Positions 7,986-16,468 of a stretch of 64,000 nucleotides of DNA are shown here, one piece after another. Both the position numbers and the translations under genes were made by a program. Positions within the stretch are counted from its first letter, which is position 1. The number at the start of each line of letters is the position of its first letter. A model generated the notes under the pieces. That model worked only from the letters and a program-made list of their open reading frames with translations. It did no database searches and was not told the origin of the DNA. Source of the stretch: Nitrospira sp. (GTDB taxonomy: Bacteria; Nitrospirota; Nitrospiria; Nitrospirales; Nitrospiraceae); assembly GCA_030123605.1 (NCBI GenBank), contig CP126123.1:744001-808000 (forward strand), in the 5' to 3' direction.

Positions 7986-8597
7986 TCAATGTGCTGCTTT
8001 TCTCGCCCGCAAGCGTTCTGCTTGAACCTGGAGAATGTGACGAATAATCTGTTCCTGATCGTCACCCGCGAGTCCGACGAACTGAGTGGCGACATGAAAT
8101 TCGGCGCCTCCTTTTTCCGTAGGGCGTATTCGAATGATTCGTGCCGACGCCTCAATCATGGTGAAGGGCGGAAGGATGACCTTCAGAACCAGAACATCAT
8201 CCACTTCAAACCGTCGCGGCGTAGTGAACCCCAACCCGCCGGCGCTGATATTCACATCCGTCAGGCGCGCAATGGCCACGCTTCCCGGATGACTCTTCGC
8301 CAATGATTTGAGAATGGTCTCGAGCATCCAATCGATCTTCGACACCCAGGGCAAGAGGGGCGAGCCGGCGAAGGCCTCGCCGACCCGAGCCAGGAGATCA
8401 AGCGTCGGTTTCGAAACGGCGGTGGCAATGGTGTCCTCCGTCGCCGGCGGAAGGTGAAGATTCATGGCATCTGGCGACTCACCGAACAGCCGGTATTCCA
8501 GCAACAGACGGTCATCGATGCGCAACCATTCACGCCGCTCGTCGTTCTTGGTATCAGGACGGACCGTGTGGAAGGATGAATTGTTTAAGGGAGCCAT
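7986..8597 (-). CDS. PilZ-domain protein (probable cyclic-di-GMP receptor)
   Basis: Carries the two PilZ signatures: an N-terminal RREWLR (RxxxR type, about residue 21) followed by IDDRLLLEYRL, and DVNISAGGLGF further on, equivalent to D/NxSxxG. An about 80-residue helical region separates them, as in PilZ proteins with an inserted coiled segment. Cyclic-di-GMP binding is therefore likely. It lies downstream of the fliS/fliT-like genes and may affect motility or filament assembly. ATG 8597 is preferred over a TTG five codons upstream because GAAGAGG sits at the right distance. Length is 203 residues. Confidence 0.82.
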   Translation of the reverse strand: MAPLNNSSFHTVRPDTKNDERREWLRIDDRLLLEYRLFGESPDAMNLHLPPATEDTIATAVSKPTLDLLARVGEAFAGSPLLPWVSKIDWMLETILKSLAKSHPGSVAIARLTDVNISAGGLGFTTPRRFEVDDVLVLKVILPPFTMIEASARIIRIRPTEKGGAEFHVATQFVGLAGDDQEQIIRHILQVQAERLRARKAAH

Positions 8598-8754
8598 GAA
8601 AAGCCTCTTCAATCGATACCGGTGGTCGATAGGTTGAGGATCTTCGAGCAGTGACGGCCAGAGCGCGCATGACGGAGGGTCCGACGCCGGACTATCAACC
8701 CGAGTGGAGGCGACGAGCGGAGACCTACACGCGGCTCTGATGCGTACAGAAGAT

Positions 8755-9096
8755 TTATGCCTGAAGATACAGGTCGCCGTTTGCAGGAAACCTCGGCCCG
8801 CTGATATCTCTCAACTGCCGTAGTCGTCGTTTCACCTGTGCGGTCTCCACAAGCAACCCGGCGATACCGGCTTTCGCCACGATCAGCGCTGCACGGACCT
8901 GTTCATCCATCGCAATCAACCGTTCGGCGTCGGCTGAATCGACCATGTATGTTTTCAGTAGTATCTCGCGCTCTCGGTAACAGGCTTCAACCCTATCCCA
9001 ATCACCTGCCTGCGACGCTTCAAGGGCTTGCTTGGTCAGAAGGCCGACCGATTCGCCGTCATGCGATTGATTGGCCGAAGGCTTATTTACCGGCAT
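8755..9096 (-). CDS. fliT: FliT-like flagellar export chaperone
   Basis: A small (113-residue) helical protein translated from within the end of fliS (14-nt overlap). FliT proteins are chaperones for the filament cap FliD and are characteristically short, helical, poorly conserved and placed just after fliS. The pattern here fits: an N-terminal helix around LLTKQALEASQAGDWDRVEACYR, with basic residues near the end (QVKRRLRQLRD). Sequence identity to known FliT is weak to my eye, so the name rests mainly on position, size and helicity. Confidence 0.6.
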   Translation of the reverse strand: MPVNKPSANQSHDGESVGLLTKQALEASQAGDWDRVEACYREREILLKTYMVDSADAERLIAMDEQVRAALIVAKAGIAGLLVETAQVKRRLRQLRDISGPRFPANGDLYLQA

Positions 9097-9475
9097 GAGC
9101 CACCGTTTCCTGTCGGGCGACGACCTGCCAGGCCTCCCGCAGGGTGGTCAAGCAACGGATCGGTCCGTCCAGATGTGTTCCCTTGTGTCGAAGATTGGCT
9201 TGGATACACTGTTGGACCATGTAGTCATACAGGCGGTGCAACGACCGGGCGATTTCTCCGCCATGCTCAAAATCCAGGACGCTGTCCAATTCTCCCACGA
9301 TCGCCATGCTGCGATCGAGAAAGCGGGCCTTGTCTTTGTAGTTATTGGTAAGGATGGCCTCCCGCGCCAACTCCAGCGACTGAATGGCGGAATCGTAGAG
9401 CAGCACGATCAATTGCACTTGATTGGCGGTCATCACTTGCGTCTGTTGATAGGCATGGGCTGCATGGGCGAGCAT
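9083..9475 (-). CDS. fliS: FliS: flagellin export chaperone
   Basis: Binds the C-terminal helices of flagellin, prevents premature polymerisation and delivers it to FlhA. Typical FliS features are visible: AAHAYQQTQVMTANQVQLI near the N terminus, LLYDSAIQSLELAREAI, and a helical C-terminal half with YDYMVQQCIQANLR. The 130-residue length is normal. It lies between fliD and the fliT-like gene, and the gap to the fliD stop is 14 bp, consistent with one operon. Confidence 0.93.
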   Translation of the reverse strand: MLAHAAHAYQQTQVMTANQVQLIVLLYDSAIQSLELAREAILTNNYKDKARFLDRSMAIVGELDSVLDFEHGGEIARSLHRLYDYMVQQCIQANLRHKGTHLDGPIRCLTTLREAWQVVARQETVAHAGK

Positions 9476-9489
9476 GATGAACCTATTGG

Positions 9490-10872
9490 TTATCTCAGCG
9501 CCTGGAGCGCGCCGGTTTGTGCTTGCATTTGCTGTAAGAGACTGTCCAGAGCGGCGTATTGAATGCGGAGGCGCTCTTCATATTGGGTGGAAATATCTTC
9601 CATACGTGCGATATCGGCGGTCATTTTGTTGATCTGGTCGGTGATGGAGTTTTTTCGAATGGTAAAGGCTCCCGTATCGACGCTGTCGAGAGTATCGACC
9701 GTCTGCGTGATCTGTTGGGCGATGCCCGTCGAAGTCGGCTGGGTGACGAACAGCGCTTTCGTGGCCGCATAGTTGCTCGTCAGCGCCGAATCCAGTTTGG
9801 CATCGTCGACCGTCACGGTGCCGTCTCGTTCCGTCTTGAACCCGATTTGTCCCAAGGTTTGATACACCGACGCCCCGCTCACCTGGCTCGACAGGGCATT
9901 ACGCAATTGACTGAGCACGCTCTTTGCGGTGGTTTCGTTGAAGAAATCTCCGCCGGTCTTGCTGGTGATGTCATAGGTCGTCCGTTCGTTGACGAACTTG
10001 ACGATATCGTTGTAGGCGGTCGCCAAAGCCTTGATGTTGGTTTTGACGGTTCCGGGATCGGAATTGATATTGACGGTGACAGGAGCCGTCGTGGTCTTGG
10101 ATTTTAACGTCAGCGTTACATCCGGAATGGCATCGGTCACCACATTACTTTCCCGTTGAATGGTAATGGTAGTCTGGCCAGGGTCACCGATCACCAGAAC
10201 GGCATTCTGCCCGGCTTGCAGCGTATCGGAGCCTCCCGTGCCGCTTCCGTTCACGAAATCGAGCGACGTCGTATCTGCCGTAACCGAGATGGTATTGGCC
10301 GAGCCGGACGCGGTTGCCGTCAACGTCAACCGATAGGCTGGGCTCGATTCCGTCCCGGTATTGATCACCGATGCGGTGACGCCTGCTCCAAGGTCATTGA
10401 TTGCGGCACGAAGATCGTCCAATGTGGCGCCATTACCGAGCGTCACACTGTGGACGGAGCCCGTTCCTACCTGGAAACTAAAGGTCCCGGCCCCGCCTGA
10501 TACGATCGCACCGGTCGTGCTCGATACGGCTTTCGCCGCCTTATTCGTAATTTGATTCGCTGTGGCAAGCTGAGTGACTTGAACGGCGTAGCTGCCTGTT
10601 CCGGCTCCCGCCGAGGCTTGAGCGTCCAACACGGTGGCATCGCTGACCGTGCTTTTGGACTGATCGAAGCTGCTGGGCAATCGCAGTTGAGCTGCAGCAC
10701 TCTGGAGAGCGAGAAGTTTGGTGCCGAGCTGCCCGTAATCCGTGAGTTTGGTCTGCAGGGCTTGCTTGTCGGCCGTCAGTTTATCGATCGGCTGACGCTG
10801 GACCTTGACCAACGCGGAGACGACCTGGCCAAAGTCCACGCCGTTGCCCAATCCCCCGAAACTAATCGCCAT
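9490..10872 (-). CDS. fliD: FliD: filament cap (hook-associated protein 2)
   Basis: Forms the distal cap that inserts flagellin subunits. The N terminus (FGGLGNGVDFGQVVSALV) is typical FliD_N, the central part is Ser/Thr/Gly-rich beta structure, and the C-terminal coiled-coil (KMTADIARMEDISTQYEERL to MQAQTGALQ) is typical FliD_C. The 460 residues are a normal length. AGGA precedes ATG 10872. The gene follows flaG at 26 bp and precedes fliS, the usual order. Confidence 0.95.
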   Translation of the reverse strand: MAISFGGLGNGVDFGQVVSALVKVQRQPIDKLTADKQALQTKLTDYGQLGTKLLALQSAAAQLRLPSSFDQSKSTVSDATVLDAQASAGAGTGSYAVQVTQLATANQITNKAAKAVSSTTGAIVSGGAGTFSFQVGTGSVHSVTLGNGATLDDLRAAINDLGAGVTASVINTGTESSPAYRLTLTATASGSANTISVTADTTSLDFVNGSGTGGSDTLQAGQNAVLVIGDPGQTTITIQRESNVVTDAIPDVTLTLKSKTTTAPVTVNINSDPGTVKTNIKALATAYNDIVKFVNERTTYDITSKTGGDFFNETTAKSVLSQLRNALSSQVSGASVYQTLGQIGFKTERDGTVTVDDAKLDSALTSNYAATKALFVTQPTSTGIAQQITQTVDTLDSVDTGAFTIRKNSITDQINKMTADIARMEDISTQYEERLRIQYAALDSLLQQMQAQTGALQALR

Positions 10873-10898
10873 GACATTCCTTTCATGCCGTGAACGAA

Positions 10899-11255
10899 CT
10901 ACACCTTATGGTGGAGCAACAGACCGGTGGGAGCCTCCAGACTTTTTGCAAGTTCGATGACTTCCCTCTGTGGAATCTGGCGAATTACTTCGCCGGACTC
11001 CGCATTCATGACTTTGACGACGACTCGGTCGAGATCCGGATCGATCGTAAACTCCAACCGAGGATCTGCTTGCTGGAACACCTCTCGCACTCGCGAGAGC
11101 GCTTGGTCCAGGTCTTTATCCTTGACCTCAGGAGTCGATGGTTGCGGTTCAGCAATCGCATGTTCATCGTCTCGCTCCGGAGGGTGTTGTAGGGCATTCT
11201 GGTTCGTAGCCGCCGTAGTGAGGAGGTTCGTCCGACTCGATACCTCTTGGAGCAT
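10899..11255 (-). CDS. flaG: FlaG family protein
   Basis: A 118-residue protein of the FlaG family, which influences filament length in polar flagellates; the mechanism is not settled. The conserved C-terminal half is seen as LEFTIDPDLDRVVVKVMNAE followed by SGEVIRQIPQREVIELAKSL, preceded by a variable polar N-terminal region. AAGGAGG lies just upstream of ATG 11255. It sits between flagellin and fliD, its usual position, behind a stem-loop that may limit read-through from flagellin. Confidence 0.93.
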   Translation of the reverse strand: MLQEVSSRTNLLTTAATNQNALQHPPERDDEHAIAEPQPSTPEVKDKDLDQALSRVREVFQQADPRLEFTIDPDLDRVVVKVMNAESGEVIRQIPQREVIELAKSLEAPTGLLLHHKV

Positions 11256-11280
11256 GGTAGCCTCCTTCGGATCGGTCTGC

Positions 11281-11310
11281 GGGTAGCCCTCTCAGAGGAG
11301 AGGACTACCC
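11281..11310 (-). terminator. Strong stem-loop after the flagellin gene
   Basis: A 13-bp stem (one G-U pair) with a 4-nt loop: GGGTAGTCCTCTC pairs with GAGAGGGCTACCC on the minus strand, starting 14 bp after the flagellin stop codon. No T-run follows, so it is more likely a partial terminator or an RNA-stabilising 3' end than a full intrinsic terminator. It would let flagellin mRNA be more abundant than flaG-fliD-fliS mRNA. Confidence 0.65.
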
Positions 11311-11323
11311 GACAGACGATGCC

Positions 11324-12151
11324 TTATCCTCGCAGCAGCGCCAACGCTTGCTGTGGCAGTGCATTGGCCTGAGCCAAGATCGCAATGCCGGATTGCGTGA
11401 GGATCTGGTTCTTCGTGAACACAGATGTCTCCTGGGCGATGTCCGCATCGCGGATGCGGGAATCTGCCGCAGTGAAATTCTCCGCCGTGACCGTCAGGTT
11501 CTGAATGGCCACATCAAAGCGGCTCTGAATCGCTCCATAATTCGCACGCGCCGTCGCCACCGAGCTGATGGCGCCGTCGATCGCGGCGAGAACCGACTGT
11601 GCGGCATTCGCGGTTGAAACATTCGCGCCTGCCAATCCCATCGTGGTCGTATCGAGATCGTTCAGCGCGACCGTCAACGAACTATTCGCGCCGCTCTTGA
11701 AGCCGATGAACACCTGGAAGGTATTGCTGGTTCCGCTCAACAACGCCTGACCGTTGAATTCGGTCGAAGCCGAAATCCGATCGATTTCCGAGCGCAACGC
11801 AACGAACTCCTGATCCAGATACGACCGTTCGGTCGTCCCGAGGGTGCCGCTTCCGGATTGTGTCGCCAACTCGCGCATACGAGCCAGCAAACTGCCGATC
11901 GAGGCGGCGGCGCCGTCGGCGACTTGCGTCAGGCTGATGCCGTCTCCGGCGTTGCGGTTGGCTTGGTTGATGCTGCGGATCTGCGCCCGCAGGGTCTCGG
12001 ATACGCCCAATCCGGCTGCGTCATCCGATGCGCGGGTGATGCGCAATCCTGACGACAACCGCTCGACGGACTGAGCCAGTTGGTTTTGGTTGATCGAAAG
12101 GTTCCTCTGAGCGGAGAGTGATGCAAGGTTGGTATTGACGACTAATGCCAT
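11324..12151 (-). CDS. fliC: Flagellin (filament subunit)
   Basis: Main filament protein. The N-terminal D0/D1 helices (VNTNLASLSAQRNLS, ERLSSGLRITRASDDAAG) and C-terminal D1/D0 helices (AIQSRFDVAIQNL, to ILAQANALPQQALALLRG) are well conserved. The central variable region is short, giving 275 residues, near the compact end of the family. Many Ser/Thr residues in the centre (GTSNTFQVF, ANSSLTVALND) could be O-glycosylated, and a large sugar block starts upstream. AGGAGG lies at 12161-12166. A sigma-28 promoter and GGA motifs in the leader suggest FliA and CsrA/FliW control. It is the only flagellin gene in the window. Confidence 0.96.
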   Translation of the reverse strand: MALVVNTNLASLSAQRNLSINQNQLAQSVERLSSGLRITRASDDAAGLGVSETLRAQIRSINQANRNAGDGISLTQVADGAAASIGSLLARMRELATQSGSGTLGTTERSYLDQEFVALRSEIDRISASTEFNGQALLSGTSNTFQVFIGFKSGANSSLTVALNDLDTTTMGLAGANVSTANAAQSVLAAIDGAISSVATARANYGAIQSRFDVAIQNLTVTAENFTAADSRIRDADIAQETSVFTKNQILTQSGIAILAQANALPQQALALLRG

Positions 12152-12236
12152 GACGCACTTCCTCCTGAAGGTTCTGCACCGCTATCGGAGATTCGCCAGC
12201 GTCCGTGCCGACGAGGTGGTCACCAGGTCCGAAGAA

Positions 12237-12252
12237 GATGTGCGCACATCCT
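12237..12252 (-). promoter_or_regulatory. Possible CsrA-binding hairpin in the flagellin mRNA leader
   Basis: A perfect 14-bp palindrome (GATGTGCGCACATC, 12237-12250) overlaps an AGGATGT (12252-12246, minus strand) that resembles the CsrA consensus core. A second GGA is in the flagellin ribosome-binding site (AGGAGG, 12161-12166). Two spaced GGA sites in a leader are the usual arrangement for CsrA repression of flagellin. Binding is inferred. Confidence 0.45.
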
Positions 12253-12282
12253 CCCTGCTCCCGGTACCGTATCGCTGTGCCC

Positions 12283-12310
12283 TTATCGGTACCCCCCCAA
12301 GAAGACTTAA
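12283..12310 (-). promoter_or_regulatory. Sigma-28 (FliA) promoter of flagellin
   Basis: On the minus strand TTAAGTCT (12310-12303), a 12-nt spacer and ACCGATAA (12290-12283) match the FliA consensus TAAAGTTT/GCCGATAA at 6 of 8 and 7 of 8 positions. The predicted RNA start near 12276 gives a leader of about 125 nt. Confidence 0.8.
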
Positions 12311-12387
12311 GTGTTCCACGCCGCACATGAAATGCCTGCAATGAAAGAGATCATCGACCTGTGCGCCCTATCGGATAACAACGGACA

Positions 12388-12930
12388 TCACGCCGTCGCA
12401 ACCGCATCCGACAGGCGCGGCAACAATTCGTATTCCAGCAGATCGGCGACACGAACGGGGTCTGCGCAGGACCGCGCATCGAGCAATTCCTGTATCCACG
12501 GAAACAATCCGGATGACGACATACCGACGACTCCTTGAGTCTGGCCCGCCTGCAACATCTCCATATAATCCGCGAGCCGCCCGAGCCACGCGTCGATTGA
12601 TCCGACCGGTCCCGTTCCCGAGCGTAATGGCGGGAGAAGGGATTGTCCGTCGGTCCGCAACTGGATGGCGAACCGGTTGATAGCCTCCTTTGCATCCACG
12701 ATGATCGAACGGAGAGACTGTGACACAGCCTGTATCGGCCCGAGATTCCCTCCCGGCTGCCGCAGGAACGCCGGCGTGAGATCGCGATCGCTGATCGCCT
12801 TCCCACCGATGGTCAAGGACGTCACGATACGATGGTTGGCATGTGCCTTGTCGCTGATGCAGGCCAGAATATCCATCAAGGAAGTATCATCGGACACCTG
12901 CCATTGTTCTTCATCAAGGGTAATGTGCAT
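12388..12930 (-). CDS. Unrecognised protein encoded between flagellin and the GT9 gene
   Basis: A 180-residue soluble protein that I do not recognise. It has no signal peptide or membrane segment. The N-terminal part (MHITLDEEQWQV, then a region around RIVTSLTIGG) looks like a small beta-rich domain; the rest appears helical (SLRSIIVDAKEAINRFAIQL, DAWLGRLADYMEMLQ, and a C-terminal helix near VADLLEYELLPRLSDA). GAAGGAG precedes ATG 12930, whose first base is the last base of the GT9 stop codon, so the two are translationally coupled. Position suggests a role linked to flagellin modification or secretion, for example as an adaptor, but no function can be assigned. Confidence 0.75.
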   Translation of the reverse strand: MHITLDEEQWQVSDDTSLMDILACISDKAHANHRIVTSLTIGGKAISDRDLTPAFLRQPGGNLGPIQAVSQSLRSIIVDAKEAINRFAIQLRTDGQSLLPPLRSGTGPVGSIDAWLGRLADYMEMLQAGQTQGVVGMSSSGLFPWIQELLDARSCADPVRVADLLEYELLPRLSDAVATA

Positions 12931-14654
12931 CACGATTCTCCTTCGCAAAACGACCCGTGTCCGGTCACGATCGCCGGTGAGGTGGAACGTGCCATGGAGA
13001 TGGGCCGTGACTTCCGATGACTGATGCGGATACCAAGCTTTTGGTACGAACGAAAATATGCTGCAACCGTATGAAGCCGGCTTTGCCACCGTCGATAGGT
13101 CGCGAGCCGTGATCGCGACATGGCCAGGATCCCATCGCCGTCGTCGCTGTGTATGTCCCGCAAGAGCGCCACGGCCAAGGAGGCGGCCGCCGGGCTCTGC
13201 ACGCTGAGGGAGACGGCCAGTTGACGGTCCGTTCGTTCGCAGAGTTGTACCTGCTGCAACGCCGCAACGGGCAAGGGGTGTTGTTGGCTCAGACGGACGA
13301 GGTCCTCTGCTCGTGACACGAGCGTTGCGGCAAGCGGCATGAGGCGATCCAATAGTTCAGCCGCATCGTCCACATCCGGAGGGAGGTATTCGCTCTTCGG
13401 CACCTGACTGGGAAGGGAGGTGAATTGTTCGAACCAAAACCGTCGCCAGAATCGGCCGTACCAGGCGACCAGGTGGTCTTCTCGTCCGGCGCAGAGATGA
13501 TAACTTCCCAAGTCGTCTTCATCCACGCGGGATCGATATATTCTGATGCCGGTCGTCGATCGCGGAAAGTCGGCTCCCACAAGGAGATGCAGACAGAGTT
13601 CTGCGATCTGACCTGGCACAAGACGATCGTTGCAGGCATGGTGAAAACAAACCTGATCGAATCCGCAAGGGGCACAGGTCATGTCCGGCTGCACGATCCA
13701 ATGTCCCGGTCCATAGGGGCCGGTTTCTCGGAAATCCACATGTCCGACGGAAAGGTCAACGACCGGCGTGCCCACTCCGACCGCCAGGTGCATGGGGCCG
13801 GTGTCGTTGGTCAGGAGGAGCCGGCATCGTTTCAGCAAAGCGGCCAGTTGAGGCAATGTCGTACGTCCGATCGCATCGCAGAGGGGGGCGGTGCCGCCGG
13901 CTTGACGATAGGTGCGCTGAGCGATCGCGATCGCGTTTCGTTCTTCCTCCGTGCCGATGAAGACATAGCCGACGGTTGTTTGTCGACTGCAGGCGGCTAA
14001 GGTTTGACCGAACAATTCCGGACGCCAGGCTTTGATCGGATCGCTGGCGCCGACCTGTACCGCGACCCAGGGAATCCGGTCTCCACCATGGGAGGCAAGA
14101 AACTCGCCTGCCCACTGCTCGGCGCTGAGCGGAACCTTGACCGACAAGGGCGCAAACGGTCCGGGACCGCTCCCGCCCAAGGCATAGATATCCACGAGGT
14201 TGAAGTGATTGAACCGACGCTGGTTGTGCACGTCGGTCAAATAGGCCATCCATGGATTGTGAATCACCACATCCCCGTCCTTCGGGGCGGCGATGCCGCG
14301 AACATCCTTGGCGCCGACGTACGAAGTCAAGAATCCGCTCCGCCGGTTGAAGGTGAGATTGACGACACGGTCGTAACGCGCGTCGACCAATTGGGCAGCC
14401 CACCCGGTCATCTCGCGGTAGAGGGTCACGACATCCTTGGTTTGCGCCCGGCTCTCATCCACCAACCCGTGAAAGTCATAGGTCACGATCTGTCGAAGAT
14501 CCGGCAAGAGGTTCGCGACGGTGGCGAATCGTCGATCGACGACCAAATCGACCGCCGCTCCAGGCCACTCTTGCTGCAGGCGTTGCAGCAACGTACCCAT
14601 TTGCACCAGGTCGCCCATTCTGGTGATGTTGATGAGGAGGACTTGCCGGTTCAT
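12930..14654 (-). CDS. GT9-family glycosyltransferase with C-terminal extension
   Basis: Resembles ADP-heptose:LPS heptosyltransferases. The N-terminal Rossmann fold starts QVLLINITRMGDLVQMGTLL and the C-terminal fold contains LLTNDTGPMHLAVGVGTPVV, the nucleotide-sugar site of this family. A Cys-rich segment (DMTCAPCGFDQVCFHHAC) is typical of a heptosyltransferase-like subgroup. About 220 residues follow the GT fold (total 574, against about 350 usually); this extension is mostly helical and of unknown role. The gene couples to its neighbours by ATGA-type overlaps. Because heptose-activating genes lie in the same block, transfer of a heptose-type sugar, perhaps to flagellin, is a reasonable inference. 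Confidence 0.83.
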   Translation of the reverse strand: MNRQVLLINITRMGDLVQMGTLLQRLQQEWPGAAVDLVVDRRFATVANLLPDLRQIVTYDFHGLVDESRAQTKDVVTLYREMTGWAAQLVDARYDRVVNLTFNRRSGFLTSYVGAKDVRGIAAPKDGDVVIHNPWMAYLTDVHNQRRFNHFNLVDIYALGGSGPGPFAPLSVKVPLSAEQWAGEFLASHGGDRIPWVAVQVGASDPIKAWRPELFGQTLAACSRQTTVGYVFIGTEEERNAIAIAQRTYRQAGGTAPLCDAIGRTTLPQLAALLKRCRLLLTNDTGPMHLAVGVGTPVVDLSVGHVDFRETGPYGPGHWIVQPDMTCAPCGFDQVCFHHACNDRLVPGQIAELCLHLLVGADFPRSTTGIRIYRSRVDEDDLGSYHLCAGREDHLVAWYGRFWRRFWFEQFTSLPSQVPKSEYLPPDVDDAAELLDRLMPLAATLVSRAEDLVRLSQQHPLPVAALQQVQLCERTDRQLAVSLSVQSPAAASLAVALLRDIHSDDGDGILAMSRSRLATYRRWQSRLHTVAAYFRSYQKLGIRISHRKSRPISMARSTSPAIVTGHGSFCEGES

Positions 14655-16468
14655 AACAAATCGCGTGTCTCGCCGCGATACTCATCCAACATCAGCACCA
14701 TCAACTCTTCGCGCTTGAGGGAAGCCGACGGACCCTTCGCGCGAATCTGCGCCGCGACATCTTTCAACTCGACGCGCTGTCCCGCCTGGCAGCGTGTGAT
14801 GAGGGATTCCAGCGGAAGGTCGTCGGCACAACGGCTGAGCAGGGTTTCCTGCTGCCGGTCTCCTCTCAAGACGGCCCCCACGCGATCGGGATGAGACAAC
14901 CCGATCGCAGCCAGCAGATCCTTCATCCGATGTTCATAGGTATGGGCGCTCAACAGCCGCGCCCGCGCCGCAGCGGCCGTCGCCTGCCTGGCGGCAGGAT
15001 CTTCCAGCCATGTTCGAACCAGCCCAGGAACGTCATCGAACGAGCGGAACGATACGATCTCCTGCTCTGTAAAAAGTTCCGGAAGCAATGAACGGTGATC
15101 CGTCAACTGAAAGGCTCCGCAAGCCGCCAATTCAAAGGTACGAGGATTGACGAAATCGGCCTGCGGGTCCAAGCTTGGTCCGGTACTGGAATGCAGATTC
15201 AGATTGACGGGCGTCGCGTTGAAGACCTTCATGCAGGTGGCGGTATCGATCCGTGCGCCGTCCAATTGCAATACGGAACGGAGATCATCGGCGCCTTCCC
15301 ACTCGTTGCCCCAGAGTTTAAACGACCAGGGTCGGTTGAGTAACGTCGGAAAGAGCCGACGACGATTCGCGTAGCCTGCGCCGACGAATGAGACGTCCGC
15401 ACCGTAGAGGCACCGATCTTCCTCGGACAAGGTCATGGGGCGATGAAGAGCCGGGTCCGCCGCCATCGGCAAATAGCTGACCTGCCGAGCCCCCGCCTGC
15501 TTGAAGGCGTTCAGGCATTCCCCCTGTTGAAACACAAACCAGAACTCGTAGCCCGCCGCCATCTGTTGCCAGTAAGTCAGGTGGCGATAGTTCTCGACGA
15601 ACCACATGGCCGTCAGAAATTTCTTTTTCCGCAGGAGGTCGAGGACCGGCAACGTCAGCGGAGCCTGGGCCACCGACAAGACAAGATCGGGAGGAGACTC
15701 GGCGAGCGTCGCCAAGGTCCATTGGCTCAACACCTCGGCGAGACGGCCTTGCATCAGTTGGCGATTGCGTGCATCGCTCAGTCGCCCCATGACCTCATAA
15801 CTCTGAGCATGGAGACTGTGGTCGATCCACTGTACCTGATGGCCGAGTGACTCGAGCGCCCGTTTGACGTAGCCGGCGATCGGAAGCGAACCGCCGTAAA
15901 TCGGGCCCACCAGCGCGATGGTCAGCCGACCTCCCGCCGCACAGGCGATCCCACGGCGCAGCGCCTGCTCGAACGTGTTGTGGAAGGCCCCATTCCATTG
16001 GGTAGCCGGGACATAGGAAAGACAACGCAGAGGCCGCCCGGTGCTTGTCAGGGTCTGGGCGATGGCTTCGGGAGACCCAACCAACCAGCTGACCTGTTCG
16101 CTCCAGGCTCCCAGCGGCCGCGCTGACAGCGCATCGTGGAATTCGCCTAGGTCGGAAACCAGTACGGCGATACCGATGTCCGGCGCCAGTTTCTTTCTGA
16201 GCGCTTCTACATGGTACAGCAGCCCGACTCCTGCGACGACGATCGTCTCCCCAGCATGACAGGACGGGACATGGGTCTCAGCCCAGGTTTCGGCTTCACG
16301 AATTGGATCATAGGAGCTATGAATCCACCGCCCTGATCGTCGAGCCGAAGGTATGCCGCAGCGCGCAGGCTCGATGGAGAGCACTCCTCCGACGGATGCC
16401 TTGAGGGAGGTCGCCAGATCCGGAGCACGTGATGCCAACCTGGCGACGTTTTCGTTCAAGCAGGTCAT
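14651..16468 (-). CDS. CgeB-like glycosyltransferase
   Basis: About 605 residues. The C-terminal half is a GT-B type domain of the CgeB/Glyco_trans_1_2 family: FVGAGYANRRRLFPTLL, then FELAACGAFQLTDHRS and a run ending YEHRMKDLLAAIG. The N-terminal part (to about 200) has a Rossmann-like segment containing ETIVVAGVGLLYHVEAL and may be an acceptor or structural domain. ATG 16468 gives an ATGA overlap with the preceding GT9 gene; an upstream open frame overlapping that gene looks non-coding. It is likely to add a sugar in the same glycan; donor and acceptor are not deducible. Confidence 0.8.
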   Translation of the reverse strand: MTCLNENVARLASRAPDLATSLKASVGGVLSIEPARCGIPSARRSGRWIHSSYDPIREAETWAETHVPSCHAGETIVVAGVGLLYHVEALRKKLAPDIGIAVLVSDLGEFHDALSARPLGAWSEQVSWLVGSPEAIAQTLTSTGRPLRCLSYVPATQWNGAFHNTFEQALRRGIACAAGGRLTIALVGPIYGGSLPIAGYVKRALESLGHQVQWIDHSLHAQSYEVMGRLSDARNRQLMQGRLAEVLSQWTLATLAESPPDLVLSVAQAPLTLPVLDLLRKKKFLTAMWFVENYRHLTYWQQMAAGYEFWFVFQQGECLNAFKQAGARQVSYLPMAADPALHRPMTLSEEDRCLYGADVSFVGAGYANRRRLFPTLLNRPWSFKLWGNEWEGADDLRSVLQLDGARIDTATCMKVFNATPVNLNLHSSTGPSLDPQADFVNPRTFELAACGAFQLTDHRSLLPELFTEQEIVSFRSFDDVPGLVRTWLEDPAARQATAAAARARLLSAHTYEHRMKDLLAAIGLSHPDRVGAVLRGDRQQETLLSRCADDLPLESLITRCQAGQRVELKDVAAQIRAKGPSASLKREELMVLMLDEYRGETRDLL

